64,000 nucleotides of DNA. Origin: Bowmanella dokdonensis (GTDB lineage Bacteria; Pseudomonadota; Gammaproteobacteria; Enterobacterales; Alteromonadaceae). This document shows, one piece after another, positions 34,752 through 43,508 of this stretch. The notes under the pieces are model-generated. The model did not search any database. It was not told where the DNA came from and saw only the letters and a list, made by a program, of their open reading frames with translations. The translations under genes were made by a program, and so were the position numbers. The first letter of the stretch is position 1; every line of letters starts with the position of its first letter. The stretch is from assembly GCF_017254865.1 (NCBI RefSeq), contig NZ_JAFKCV010000004.1, forward strand, positions 124,001 to 188,000, in the 5' to 3' direction.

Positions 34752-35714
34752 ATGGCGGATAAGCAACAGCATACGGACAGACTGCAGGAAGAATCACAAC
34801 TGCTGGCGCAACTGGAACAGATGGTTTCCGAGGGGCGCAATCCGGACACTCTGGATATCGACCTGCTGCCCACGGAGCAGATTCTGGAAAAAATTAACCG
34901 CGAAGATCAGAAAGTGGCCCTGGCGGTCAGGGACGCCATCCCGCAAATCGCCCTGGCGGTGGACAAGATCGTCACAGCCTTTGCCGCCGGCGGCAGATTG
35001 ATTTATCTGGGGGCCGGCACCAGCGGACGGCTGGGCATACTGGATGCGGTGGAATGTCCGCCTACCTTTAGTGTCTCCGATCAGCAGGTGCTGGGTATTA
35101 TTGCCGGCGGCGAAGGCGCCATCTACAAGGCGGTGGAAGGGGCAGAGGACGATCCGAAACTGGCTATCAGCGATCTGCAGAATGTCGGCCTGAGCAAAGA
35201 CGACGTGCTGGTGGGTCTTGCCGCCAGCGGCCGCACCCCCTATGTGATTTCGGCCCTGGAGTATGCCAGGCAGGTTGGCGCGCCGGCGGTCAGTATCACC
35301 TGCAACCCGGATTCCGCCGTGACCCGGGCGGCAGATATCGGCATCGTCGCGCTGGTCGGTCCGGAAGCGCTGACCGGTTCCACCCGCATGAAATCCGGCA
35401 GTGCGCAGAAGATGATACTGAATATGCTGACCACGGCTGCCATGATCCGCAGCGGCAAGAGCTACGAGAACCTGATGGTGGACGTCAACGCCAGCAATCA
35501 GAAGCTTTACGCACGCGCCATTCGTATCTGCATGCAGGCTACCGGCTGTGACCATGAAACGGCCCGTGAGGCCTTGATCCATACAGGTTACAAGGCCAAG
35601 CTGGCGATCCTGCATATTCTTACCGGTCTGGACAAGCAGGCGGGTCAGGCGCTGCTGGACAAACAGCAGGGCTTTTTACGCCGGGCGGTGGAACAGGCCA
35701 ACAGCGGAGGATAA
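34752..35714 (+). CDS. murQ: N-acetylmuramic acid 6-phosphate etherase
   Basis: This 320-residue protein matches MurQ closely: [21 protein letters not shown] near residue 40, [22 protein letters not shown] near residue 86, [16 protein letters not shown] and [30 protein letters not shown]. It is a single SIS-domain lyase that splits MurNAc-6P into GlcNAc-6P and D-lactate in the cytoplasm. A FAD/Fe-S D-lactate dehydrogenase lies 2.2 kb away in the same cluster and would use the D-lactate. Confidence 0.97.
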   Translation: MADKQQHTDRLQEESQLLAQLEQMVSEGRNPDTLDIDLLPTEQILEKINREDQKVALAVRDAIPQIALAVDKIVTAFAAGGRLIYLGAGTSGRLGILDAVECPPTFSVSDQQVLGIIAGGEGAIYKAVEGAEDDPKLAISDLQNVGLSKDDVLVGLAASGRTPYVISALEYARQVGAPAVSITCNPDSAVTRAADIGIVALVGPEALTGSTRMKSGSAQKMILNMLTTAAMIRSGKSYENLMVDVNASNQKLYARAIRICMQATGCDHETAREALIHTGYKAKLAILHILTGLDKQAGQALLDKQQGFLRRAVEQANSGG

Positions 35715-35718
35715 GTGA

Positions 35719-36918
35719 ATGTGGTTGCGATTGCTCATTTTACTGGTAAGCGCCCTGCTGGCGGGCTGTTCGCCGCAGGTGGAAACCCGTGCCGACGGCG
35801 GGCAGCCCAGTGAGGAGGCCATGCAGGTCGGCGCCGAGCGACCTCAGCTCTACCTGTCCCGGCTGAAGGACAAGCGTGTCGGCCTGGTGGTTAACCAGAC
35901 GTCCCGGGCGGGAGATCAGCATCTTGTCGACCACTTGCTGGCAGAGGGCGTAGAGGTCAGGCGTATCTTTGCCCCGGAGCACGGCTTTCGCGGCGATCAT
36001 GATGCCGGCGCCAAGGTGGCCTCGACGGTGGACGAGAAAACCGGACTGCCCCTTTATTCCATCTATGGCAAAACCCGCAAGCCGGAACCAGAGGCTTTGG
36101 CGGATTTGGATCTGATCCTGTTCGATATCCAGGATGTCGGCGTGCGTTTCTACACCTATATCAGTTCCATGCATTATATGATGGAGGCCGCGGCTGAGAA
36201 CGGCCTGGAATTTATGGTGCTGGACCGGCCCAACCCCAACGGGGACTACGTGGACGGCCCACTGCTGGAGCCAAAGTTTCGCTCCTTTGTCGGCATGCAC
36301 CCCATTCCCCTGGTGCATGGTATGACGGTGGGTGAACTGGCGCAGATGATCGTGGGTGAGGGGTGGCTGGAGACGGAGCAGCCCCTGTCGCTGACGGTGA
36401 TCCCTGTGGCCAACTACAACCGTGAGATGCGATATGAGCTGCCCGTCAGACCCAGTCCCAATCTGCCCAATTACGCCGCAGTCCGTCACTATCCCTCCCT
36501 GGGCTTTTTCGAACCGACGCCGGTCAGCATCGGCAGGGGAACGGATTTTCCGTTCCAGGTCATCGGCCACGACAGTATTTACGTGACCGGCGTGGAGCCT
36601 TTTCATTTTACCCCGCGTTCCATTCCCGGCGCAGCGACTCATCCCAAGTTTGAAGGGGGGCAGGTCACCGGGCTGGATCTGCGTCATATTGAGGCAGACG
36701 GGCTAAACCTGGCCTATCTGATCGCCTGGCACCAGCAGTTTGCCAGCCAGCAGGCAGCGTTTTTTACCAGCCCCGATTTTATGGATAAGCTGGCCGGCAC
36801 CGACAAGCTGAGAAAAGCCATTGAGGCGGGCAAAACCGAGCGGGAAATCCGCCAGGGCTGGCAGCAGGATCTGGATGCGTTCCTGCAGCGCCGCCAGCCT
36901 TATCTGCTGTATCCCTGA
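35719..36918 (+). CDS. namZ: NamZ-type exo-beta-N-acetylmuramidase lipoprotein (DUF1343)
   Basis: This 399-residue protein has a lipoprotein signal (ALLAGC). It carries the DUF1343/NamZ blocks: RVGLVVNQTSRA, IFAPEHGFRGDHDAGAKV, LPLYSIYGKTRKPEPE, LFDIQDVGVRFYTYISSM and LDRPNPNGDYVDGP. NamZ of Bacillus and Tannerella removes MurNAc from the non-reducing end of peptidoglycan fragments (GH171). Together with the lipoprotein GH3 enzyme it would digest glycan chains stepwise outside the cytoplasm. It begins 4 bases after murQ. Confidence 0.93.
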   Translation: MWLRLLILLVSALLAGCSPQVETRADGGQPSEEAMQVGAERPQLYLSRLKDKRVGLVVNQTSRAGDQHLVDHLLAEGVEVRRIFAPEHGFRGDHDAGAKVASTVDEKTGLPLYSIYGKTRKPEPEALADLDLILFDIQDVGVRFYTYISSMHYMMEAAAENGLEFMVLDRPNPNGDYVDGPLLEPKFRSFVGMHPIPLVHGMTVGELAQMIVGEGWLETEQPLSLTVIPVANYNREMRYELPVRPSPNLPNYAAVRHYPSLGFFEPTPVSIGRGTDFPFQVIGHDSIYVTGVEPFHFTPRSIPGAATHPKFEGGQVTGLDLRHIEADGLNLAYLIAWHQQFASQQAAFFTSPDFMDKLAGTDKLRKAIEAGKTEREIRQGWQQDLDAFLQRRQPYLLYP

Positions 36919-36932
36919 TCGCCTGCCCGAAA

Positions 36933-36950
36933 GGTCGGCTGCAGCCGACC
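36933..36950. repeat. Perfect 18-base palindrome between convergent genes
   Basis: GGTCGGCTGCAGCCGACC is fully self-complementary and lies between the convergent namZ and rpiR-type genes, within a longer imperfect repeat (CCTG...CAGG). No T run follows, so it is at best a weak terminator. Confidence 0.5.
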
Positions 36951-36986
36951 CGACAGGCCATTACCAGCATAGGATGGATAGCACCA

Positions 36987-37856
36987 TCAATTGCGGCTGC
37001 GGTACTGGCGAACCGCCTGGTTGGAGGCTTCCAGCAGTTTGCGGCCCTTGCTGGAGGCCTGGGTCAGCAGGATAAACAGGGTGTCGATGACAAATTCCTG
37101 GGCGGTGCGGGCGAGGATGGATGACAGGCGGGCGGAATTTTCATCCGACACCGTATATAACTTGACGCTGGCCAGACGCGAAATACTGTTCTGTCCGTAG
37201 CCGGTGAGGCTGATGATCATCACCCCGTGCTGGTGGGCCAGCTCGGTCACCTGCACCTCTTCGCGGGTCTCGCCCGATTCGCTGATTACAAACAACAGAT
37301 CTTTGCTGCCGAAATTGGCCACATTGGCCAACTGGATATGATTGTCGTTTTCCGCATAGGCGGCCATGCCCAGTTTCTGCAGTTTGAAGGAGAAGTCGCG
37401 GGCCACCAGCGCCGAGCCGCCCACCCCGCAAATCAGTATGCGGCGGGCCTTTTGCAACATGGCCTCGGCCTGTTCATAGGCTTGCTGGTTGTTGACCGAG
37501 CGGGTGTTGGTCAGCACGCTGACCTTGCTGGACAAAAGCTTCTCCGTGACCGTATCGAACGGATCCTCGAGGGAAATCCTGCCATGCAGCTTGGGCTGAT
37601 CCGACTCCTGCTCGTGGCGCAGACTGTCATTGATGGCGAACTTGAAGTCTGGATAACCCTTATAGCCCAGCTTCTGGGTGAATTTGACCACGCTGGACTG
37701 ACTGATACCGGCCATTTCGGCCAGCCTCTGGGAGGACAGTTCGCGGATGGTGCCGGGGTGATTGAGTATATAGTCGGCCAGGGCCAGTTCACTGGTAGAG
37801 AGGCTGTCCCGCATTGCTTTGATTTTAACGAAGGTGGACATGGTCGCTGGTATCAA
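36987..37856 (-). CDS. MurR-like RpiR-family regulator
   Basis: This 289-residue protein has an N-terminal RpiR helix-turn-helix domain (ADYILNHPGTIRELSSQRLAEMAGISQSSVVKFTQKLGYKGYPDFK, residues ~27-72). A C-terminal SIS sugar-phosphate domain follows (ILICGVGGSALVARDFSFKLQKLG; LFVISESGETREEVQVTELA). MurR of E. coli and Bacillus is an RpiR repressor that responds to MurNAc-6P. The location, between namZ and the D-lactate dehydrogenase, fits that role. It is transcribed away from the dehydrogenase gene across a 62-base divergent region. Confidence 0.93.
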   Translation of the reverse strand: MIPATMSTFVKIKAMRDSLSTSELALADYILNHPGTIRELSSQRLAEMAGISQSSVVKFTQKLGYKGYPDFKFAINDSLRHEQESDQPKLHGRISLEDPFDTVTEKLLSSKVSVLTNTRSVNNQQAYEQAEAMLQKARRILICGVGGSALVARDFSFKLQKLGMAAYAENDNHIQLANVANFGSKDLLFVISESGETREEVQVTELAHQHGVMIISLTGYGQNSISRLASVKLYTVSDENSARLSSILARTAQEFVIDTLFILLTQASSKGRKLLEASNQAVRQYRSRN

Positions 37857-37918
37857 AAATAAACTATTCCTGTCATATTAAGTTATTAAGAATATTTTTC
37901 CTAATTTATGATTTTCGC
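37857..37918. promoter_or_regulatory. Short divergent promoter region with candidate RpiR site
   Basis: This AT-rich 62-base region holds GAATATTTTTC at 37890-37900, identical to 32159-32169 in the other divergent region of the cluster. It could control both the regulator and the dehydrogenase. Confidence 0.55.
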
Positions 37919-40768
37919 ATGCTAAAACCCGACCAAGTACAAACGGTGCCAGTCGATTTGCACAACCACAACGCCTTTAAGGAGTTCGTGGCAAAACTGG
38001 GTGCGCTGCTGGCCCCCGGGCAATTGATGGATGATCTGGCCAGCCGCCTGGCCTTTGCCGGCGATGCCAGTTTCTATCATCTGGTGCCGGCGCTGGTGGT
38101 ACGCATAGAGAATTTGCCGCAGATGCAGTCCCTGCTCAGGCTGGCCTCAGCCTTTGGGGTGTCACTGACCTTCCGCGCCGCCGGCACCAGCCTGTCGGGC
38201 CAGGCGGTAACCGACTCGGTGCTGGTGCTTTTGGGTGACGAATGGCGGAACAGCGAAATACGCGAGCAGGGCCATAAGATCTGGCTGCAGCCCGGCGTGA
38301 TTGGCGCCCAGGCCAACCGCCTGCTTAAACCTTATGGCCGCAAGCTGGGTCCGGATCCGGCTTCTATCGACAGTTGCAAAATAGGGGGTATAGCCGCCAA
38401 CAATGCCTCGGGCATGTGCTGTGGCGTTCGGCACAACAGCTACCATACAGTGGCGGAAATGCAGATCCTGCTGGCCGACGGCGCCCGCCTGGATACGGCC
38501 GATGAAACAAGCGTGGCGCGTTTCAGGCAGGACAAGGCCGAACTGCTGAATGGTCTGGCCGGTCTGGCCGGCAAAATCCGCAATAATCCGGTTCTGGCCG
38601 AACGCATCCGGCATAAGTACCGCCTGAAGAACACCACGGGCTACGGCATCAATGCCCTGCTGGATTTTGACGATCCCGTCGAGATCCTCAAGCATCTGAT
38701 GATTGGTTCGGAGGGCACCCTGGGCTTTATTGCCGATATCACCTACCGGACGGTGGCCGATCCTGCCTGCAAGGCCAGTGGCCTGTTTATCTTCGATGAT
38801 ATCCACCCCTGTGCCGAAGCGGTCAGCCGGCTGGCCAGCCTGCCGGTCAATGCGGTGGAACTGATGGATGCCAGGGCCCTGGGCAGTGTGGCAGACAAGC
38901 CGGCCATGCCGGTGGACGTCCGCCGTTTGTCCCCGTTGGCGGCCGGCCTGTTGATTGAGGTGAGTGGCGAGACCCCCCAGGCCCTGGAAGACAATATTGC
39001 CAGGGTGCGGGAAGGACTGCATCTGTCGGCGGGGCATCTGTTGGCCAGCGCCGATTTCAATACGGACCTGGCGCGTAACCAGGCCCTGTGGGGGCTGAGA
39101 AAGGGCATGTTCCCGGCCGTCGGGGCGGTCAGGGCGGCCGGTACCACGGTGATCATTGAGGATGTGGCCTTTCCCGTGGCTCAACTGGCCGACGGGGTAG
39201 CGGGGTTGCAAACACTGTTCGGTCAGTATGGCTACGACGAGGCAATTATTTTCGGTCACGCCCTGGAGGGTAATCTGCACTTTGTCTTTACCCAGGCTTT
39301 TGATACACCGTCAGAGGTAAGCCGTTACGGGGACTTTATGCAGGCGGTGGCAGAGCTGGTCAGCGGCGGGTTCGGGGGCTCCCTGAAAGCCGAACACGGC
39401 ACCGGGCGCAATATGGCGCCTTTTGTGGCCATGGAGTGGGGGAGTGAGGCTTACGAGGTGATGCAACGCATCAAGGATCTGTTTGACCCGGACAATATTC
39501 TCAATCCAGGGGTGATTATTAACCGCGATCCGCAGGTGCACCTTAAGCACCTGAAGACCATTCCTTCCCTGGACGACGAAATCGACAAATGCATCGAATG
39601 TGGCTTTTGCGAGCCGGTCTGTCCTTCCAGGGAGCTGACCCTGACTCCCAGGCAACGCATCGCCCTGTGGCGGCAAATACAGTCGGGACAGTTTGACGCA
39701 CAGCGGCAGCAGCTACTGGACGCATATCAGTATCAGGGCGTGGATACCTGTGCCGCTACCGGCCTGTGCGCCGAGCGTTGTCCGGTGGATATCAATACGG
39801 GGGATTTTATCCGCCAACTGCGCAGCCAGAATGCCAAGGGCCAGTGGCTGGCCGGCCTGAGCGCCAGGCACTATGCCGCCACCGGCATACTGGCCCGTTT
39901 TGCATTGGATTCGGTGCGCGTGAGTCGCAATCTGCTGGGGGAGGGGCGTACTGAAAAAGTCTTTGACGGCCTGCATCGACTGTCAGGGAAACGGCTGCCC
40001 CGCTGGTTTCCGGCCTGGCCGGGCGGGGCCAGAACCGCCAAGGCCGCCAAAGATCTTGGCCAGCCGGTGATCTATTTTCCGGCCTGTCCCAACCGCATCT
40101 TCGGCGCCGACCCGCAGGCAGAGGATCAACGACCCTTGTCTGAGGTGCTGGCTTCGGTGCTGGCCAAAGCGGGCTACCGACTGCTCAGCCCGCACAACAG
40201 TGAAGCGCTTTGCTGTGGTCAGCCGTGGCAAAGCAAAGGGCATCCGGCGCTGGCGGCGAAAAAGCGACAAGAGGCGCTGGACGCCTTGCTGGCACTGGCC
40301 CATGAGCAGAAACTGCCGGTGCTGGTGGATGCCTCGCCCTGTGCGCTGCAACTATCTGACAGTGACCACTCACTTAAGCTGTTTGAAACGGCCGAGTTCC
40401 TGCACCAGTTTGTGCTGCCCAGACTGACTGTTCTCCCCCAGTCCGAACCCGTGATGCTGCACATCAGTTGCAGCAGCCAGCGGCGGCACAGCGAGAATGC
40501 TCTGTTGGGGCTGGCCAGGGCCTGCAGTGAGCAGGTGGTGGTGCCCAATGATATCCAGTGCTGCGGCTTTGCCGGGGACAAGGGCTTTCTCACTCCTGAG
40601 CTCAACGCCAGCGCCCTGAAAACCCTTAAACGGCAAATTCCGGATGATTGTCATCTGGGTGTGTCCAACAGCCGTACCTGCGAAATAGGCCTGTCCCGTC
40701 ACGGCGGTATCCCCTATCAGTCTATTGTTTACCTGCTGGATAGGGTCAGTAGTGCTAAATTGGCGTGA
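37919..40768 (+). CDS. FAD- and Fe-S-dependent D-lactate dehydrogenase (Dld-II/YdiJ type)
   Basis: This 949-residue protein joins a FAD_binding_4 domain (FRAAGTSLSGQAVTDSVLV near residue 83; KLGPDPASIDSCKIGGIAANNASGM near 142), an FAD-oxidase C-terminal domain with GHALEGNLHFVFTQ, and two ferredoxin-type clusters (DKCIECGFCEPVCPSR and VDTCAATGLCAERCPVD). A C-terminal CCG Fe-S domain pair follows (ALCCGQPWQSKG, IQCCGFAGDKG). Such fused enzymes oxidise D-lactate or D-2-hydroxy acids. MurQ makes D-lactate, and the gene shares a promoter region with the RpiR regulator, so D-lactate is the most likely substrate here. Confidence 0.88.
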   Translation: MLKPDQVQTVPVDLHNHNAFKEFVAKLGALLAPGQLMDDLASRLAFAGDASFYHLVPALVVRIENLPQMQSLLRLASAFGVSLTFRAAGTSLSGQAVTDSVLVLLGDEWRNSEIREQGHKIWLQPGVIGAQANRLLKPYGRKLGPDPASIDSCKIGGIAANNASGMCCGVRHNSYHTVAEMQILLADGARLDTADETSVARFRQDKAELLNGLAGLAGKIRNNPVLAERIRHKYRLKNTTGYGINALLDFDDPVEILKHLMIGSEGTLGFIADITYRTVADPACKASGLFIFDDIHPCAEAVSRLASLPVNAVELMDARALGSVADKPAMPVDVRRLSPLAAGLLIEVSGETPQALEDNIARVREGLHLSAGHLLASADFNTDLARNQALWGLRKGMFPAVGAVRAAGTTVIIEDVAFPVAQLADGVAGLQTLFGQYGYDEAIIFGHALEGNLHFVFTQAFDTPSEVSRYGDFMQAVAELVSGGFGGSLKAEHGTGRNMAPFVAMEWGSEAYEVMQRIKDLFDPDNILNPGVIINRDPQVHLKHLKTIPSLDDEIDKCIECGFCEPVCPSRELTLTPRQRIALWRQIQSGQFDAQRQQLLDAYQYQGVDTCAATGLCAERCPVDINTGDFIRQLRSQNAKGQWLAGLSARHYAATGILARFALDSVRVSRNLLGEGRTEKVFDGLHRLSGKRLPRWFPAWPGGARTAKAAKDLGQPVIYFPACPNRIFGADPQAEDQRPLSEVLASVLAKAGYRLLSPHNSEALCCGQPWQSKGHPALAAKKRQEALDALLALAHEQKLPVLVDASPCALQLSDSDHSLKLFETAEFLHQFVLPRLTVLPQSEPVMLHISCSSQRRHSENALLGLARACSEQVVVPNDIQCCGFAGDKGFLTPELNASALKTLKRQIPDDCHLGVSNSRTCEIGLSRHGGIPYQSIVYLLDRVSSAKLA

Positions 40769-40821
40769 TCCAACCGTCTTGCCATAGACTAAGGACAAAG
40801 TTTGATGAGGGAGACAGACCA

Positions 40822-41262
40822 ATGCTGCACTGGAACAACATTCTCAGCTTTGCCGAGAAAGGCAATCCCACTCCACCGGACAGCGTGGTCAGGTCAGACC
40901 GGGAGTGGCGTGAGCAACTGAGCGAAGAAGAATACCGGGTGACCCGCCAGCATGGCACTGAGCGGCCGCACAGTTCGGATATGTGTGTGAGTTTCGAGCC
41001 GGGCCGCTATGCCTGTGTCTGTTGTGACAACCTGTTGTTTGACGCCGGTGAGAAGTTCGACAGCGGTACGGGCTGGCCGTCTTTTACCCAGCCGGCGACC
41101 GTGGAAGCCATTTCCTACCACCTGGACAACACTTACGGCATGCAGCGGGTGGAAACCCGGTGTAATGTCTGTGACGCCCATCTGGGTCATGTGTTTCCCG
41201 ACGGCCCGCCACCCGGCGGACTGCGCTACTGCATCAATGCGGTGGCACTGAAAAAGATTTGA
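40822..41262 (+). CDS. msrB: Peptide-methionine (R)-S-oxide reductase MsrB
   Basis: This 146-residue protein is MsrB: YACVCCDNLLFDAGEKFDSGTGWPSF and RCNVCDAHLGHVFPDGPPPGGLRYCINAVAL carry the zinc-binding CxxC pairs (here CxCC and CxxC) and the catalytic Cys of RYCIN. It reduces the R epimer of methionine sulfoxide in proteins. I use the ATG at 40822 behind GAGGGAG. The longer frame from 40765 overlaps the upstream gene. The N-terminus lacks a signal peptide, so it is cytoplasmic. Confidence 0.94.
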   Translation: MLHWNNILSFAEKGNPTPPDSVVRSDREWREQLSEEEYRVTRQHGTERPHSSDMCVSFEPGRYACVCCDNLLFDAGEKFDSGTGWPSFTQPATVEAISYHLDNTYGMQRVETRCNVCDAHLGHVFPDGPPPGGLRYCINAVALKKI

Positions 41263-41437
41263 CGGTAAAGGTTCTCAGTCGGTAATCATACCCCGATACG
41301 TGCACCCCCGGCGAGGCCGGGCCAAGCTGTGCCTCGAACGCGTCCCTGGCGGCCTGGAGTTTGTTGATGGCTGCAGTGATCTGGCCCAGTTGCAGTTCGA
41401 TGACGCCCTGGTTTCCCAGACTCATCATGCACATCAA
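41234..41437 (-). CDS. Doubtful small ORF or gene remnant
   Basis: A 67-codon frame opposite the end of msrB reads LGNQGVIELQLGQITAAINKLQAARDAFEAQLGPASPGVHVSGYDYRL... It has a helical, coiled-coil-like core and a plausible amino-acid mix, but only a TTG start and no good ribosome-binding site. Upstream on the same strand another frame gives YELALVPGAGMGPGI before a stop, so this could be a frameshifted remnant. Confidence 0.2.
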   Translation of the reverse strand: MMCMMSLGNQGVIELQLGQITAAINKLQAARDAFEAQLGPASPGVHVSGYDYRLRTFTVKSFSVPPH

Positions 41438-41574
41438 ATGCCTGGCCCCATGCCCGCACCCGGGACCAGCGCGAGCTCATAACACTCGGGAACAAATCAC
41501 AACAAACTGATAAGGTTTTCATACGGGGCGACTCCTACCATTGAAGCAATTTAACTCAATGTAGGAGTCGTTAG
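41263..41574. other. Intergenic region between msrB and the cyclophilin gene
   Basis: These 312 bases hold the doubtful minus-strand ORF at 41234-41437 and the leader hairpin at 41529-41570. I see no other gene or RNA. Confidence 0.5.
41529..41570 (+). promoter_or_regulatory. Leader hairpin enclosing the Shine-Dalgarno of the cyclophilin gene
   Basis: A 16-base left arm (41529-41544, CGACTCCTACCATTGA) pairs with a 15-base right arm (41556-41570, TCAATGTAGGAGTCG) with one bulged base and an 11-base loop. The right arm contains TAGGAG, 7 bases before the ATG at 41575. The ribosome-binding site would be fully paired when the hairpin forms. Confidence 0.7.
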
Positions 41575-42372
41575 ATGAATATTTCCTGGCCAGGGATCCG
41601 CCCTTCCGCTCTGATACTGGCAGCAGTATTGGGCCTGTCAGCTGCCCATATCGCCCAGGCCACTGTCGTGGAAGTCAGAACCGTGATGGGCAATTTTCAG
41701 GTCAACCTGTTTGACACCAGAACCCCAAAGACGGTGGAAAACTTTCTCGGCTATGTGAATTCCGGCGCCTATTTCAACAATGTGGTCCATCGCCTGTCAC
41801 CAAACTTCGTGGTCCAGGCCGGTGGCTACCAATACAACGGTGAACTGCCTTTGGATACCCTTAACAAAGGACCGGTGGTGGAAAACGAGCCGGAACTATC
41901 CAATGTGCGGGGTACCATCGCCATGGCCAAGGTTGGCGGAAAACCTGACAGTGCCACCTCCGAATGGTTTATCAATCTGGCTGACAACAGTGCCAATCTG
42001 GATTTACAGAACGGCGGTTTTACCGTATTTGGCCAGGTGCTTGGAGACGGTATGGACGTGGTGGATTCCATTGCCGCCCTGAGCCGGTTCAACAAAGGGG
42101 CGCCATTCAACGAAATTCCATTGCGTAACTACAGCGCCACCGATCACCAGAACGATGTGGAGGTCACCGGACAGCACCTGGTCCTGATCCAGGACATAGT
42201 GGTGATTGACGCGACACCCAACACCCACCCCGAGTTGCAGCCCAAACCCAATACCCTGATCGACGAGGATCCCGCCTCTGAGAGCGGCGGTTCCGGCGGC
42301 GGTTCATTGGCCGGCATATGGCTTGCCGGTATCCTGCTGGCAGGGCTTCGGAGGCGTTTCAGCCCGTCCTGA
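41575..42372 (+). CDS. Secreted cyclophilin-type peptidyl-prolyl isomerase with GlyGly-CTERM tail
   Basis: This 265-residue protein has a signal peptide (ends HIAQA) and a cyclophilin domain: TVMGNFQVNLFDTRTPKTVENFLGYVNSGAYFNNVVHRL, VVQAGGYQY and GTIAMAKVGGKPDSATSEWFINLADN. The C-terminus reads ESGGSGGGSLAGIWLAGILLAGLRRRFSPS: a Gly-rich linker, a membrane helix and an Arg cluster. That is the GlyGly-CTERM sorting signal processed by rhombosortase and linked to type II secretion. It is probably a surface or secreted foldase. Confidence 0.92.
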   Translation: MNISWPGIRPSALILAAVLGLSAAHIAQATVVEVRTVMGNFQVNLFDTRTPKTVENFLGYVNSGAYFNNVVHRLSPNFVVQAGGYQYNGELPLDTLNKGPVVENEPELSNVRGTIAMAKVGGKPDSATSEWFINLADNSANLDLQNGGFTVFGQVLGDGMDVVDSIAALSRFNKGAPFNEIPLRNYSATDHQNDVEVTGQHLVLIQDIVVIDATPNTHPELQPKPNTLIDEDPASESGGSGGGSLAGIWLAGILLAGLRRRFSPS

Positions 42373-42376
42373 CGGG

Positions 42377-43267
42377 TTATTTCATACTCAGGTGGCCATG
42401 TGATTGGCGGCTGCCCAGTACCTTTTGCCGGTATTGCGGCCAGAAGTGCTCTTCGCCCTCACCAAACCAGAGTTGCAGATTGGTCAGGTAGTCGGTCGAT
42501 GTCAGCACATCGGGGAGTGCCTGATTAATCTGCTGTACCGCCTGCTCCCCCCAGTCTGTACGGCTGCATCCTACTGCGCCGATGATGTGGCTTTGCCGGT
42601 TCTCGGCGATCTGCAGATAAGCAAGCTGGGTCTGCTGGGACAATTCTGAGTAACGGCCGACCACCTGATAATCCAGGGTGTAGTCCAACCTGCCCAGACC
42701 CACCATGCGCTGAACGGCCAGAGTCGGGGCTTTCCCTGAAAGCTGCCTGTGCGATTCATGTCGATCTGCATACTGGTCTATCAACGGTTGCAGGTGCTCA
42801 CCGTATCGGCGGCCCAGGGGGCGGCCAAAGGCCAGACTCTGGTCCTGCAGCAATTCGGCGAAGCGCACAGGATTGCCGTACCTGGTTTCAATGATTTTGG
42901 CCGACTGAGGATTGGCGATCAGCACGTGGGGGCGATAGTAGAGGGTCGCGTCGGTGTACAGGGTGGTGTCGGTATCGTTGCGTTTGATCATGCAGGGAAA
43001 GCACACCGGCGCCTGAGCTTTTCGGAGCTGGGCGATACGCGCCGCGGGAATCACCAGCACCTCATGCCGCACTTCGCTCATTTCATCTATCAGGCCCTGC
43101 ATCAGGGCGTCGCAGAAACCCTTTCGCTTGTAGGGACCGTCGATGATATGAAAGGGGGGCGCATCGTTAATCGCCCAGTTGATTTGCCGTGCGGGGTCCT
43201 CCGAACCGCCATTTGCCAAAAACGGCAATGTCAGCAGTAACATCACAGGCCATGCAAGTCTGTTCAT
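42377..43267 (-). CDS. Periplasmic solute-binding-like protein (TIGR02285 type)
   Basis: This 296-residue protein has a signal peptide (LLLTLPFLANG) and the look of a periplasmic binding protein family 3 relative: INWAINDAPPFHIIDGPYKRKGFCDALMQGLIDEM, CFPCMIKRNDT, and LAFGRPLGRRYGEHLQPLIDQY. It resembles the TIGR02285 group, which is found without an ABC transporter partner. No permease or ATPase gene is near. The ligand is unknown. Confidence 0.8.
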   Translation of the reverse strand: MNRLAWPVMLLLTLPFLANGGSEDPARQINWAINDAPPFHIIDGPYKRKGFCDALMQGLIDEMSEVRHEVLVIPAARIAQLRKAQAPVCFPCMIKRNDTDTTLYTDATLYYRPHVLIANPQSAKIIETRYGNPVRFAELLQDQSLAFGRPLGRRYGEHLQPLIDQYADRHESHRQLSGKAPTLAVQRMVGLGRLDYTLDYQVVGRYSELSQQTQLAYLQIAENRQSHIIGAVGCSRTDWGEQAVQQINQALPDVLTSTDYLTNLQLWFGEGEEHFWPQYRQKVLGSRQSHGHLSMK

Positions 43268-43508
43268 CCGTCATCATCCCTGCCATCTGCTTTCAGATCA
43301 CAAGCATAGACCAGGAGCTACCCTGGGATCAGTTACTGAAGGGGATTTTTCTGTGCATCCACCTCAAAATCCCGCTTGCCTAGAAATATGGGCAGTTCAC
43401 CGATGGTTGGGGGGTCCTGGCTTAAACTGCCGGAAAAAATCAGGTAGGCTGCCTTGTTTATTTTTGCCACGCCTTAGTAGTGGTCGTATCTAACCATAAG
43501 GATTCCGC

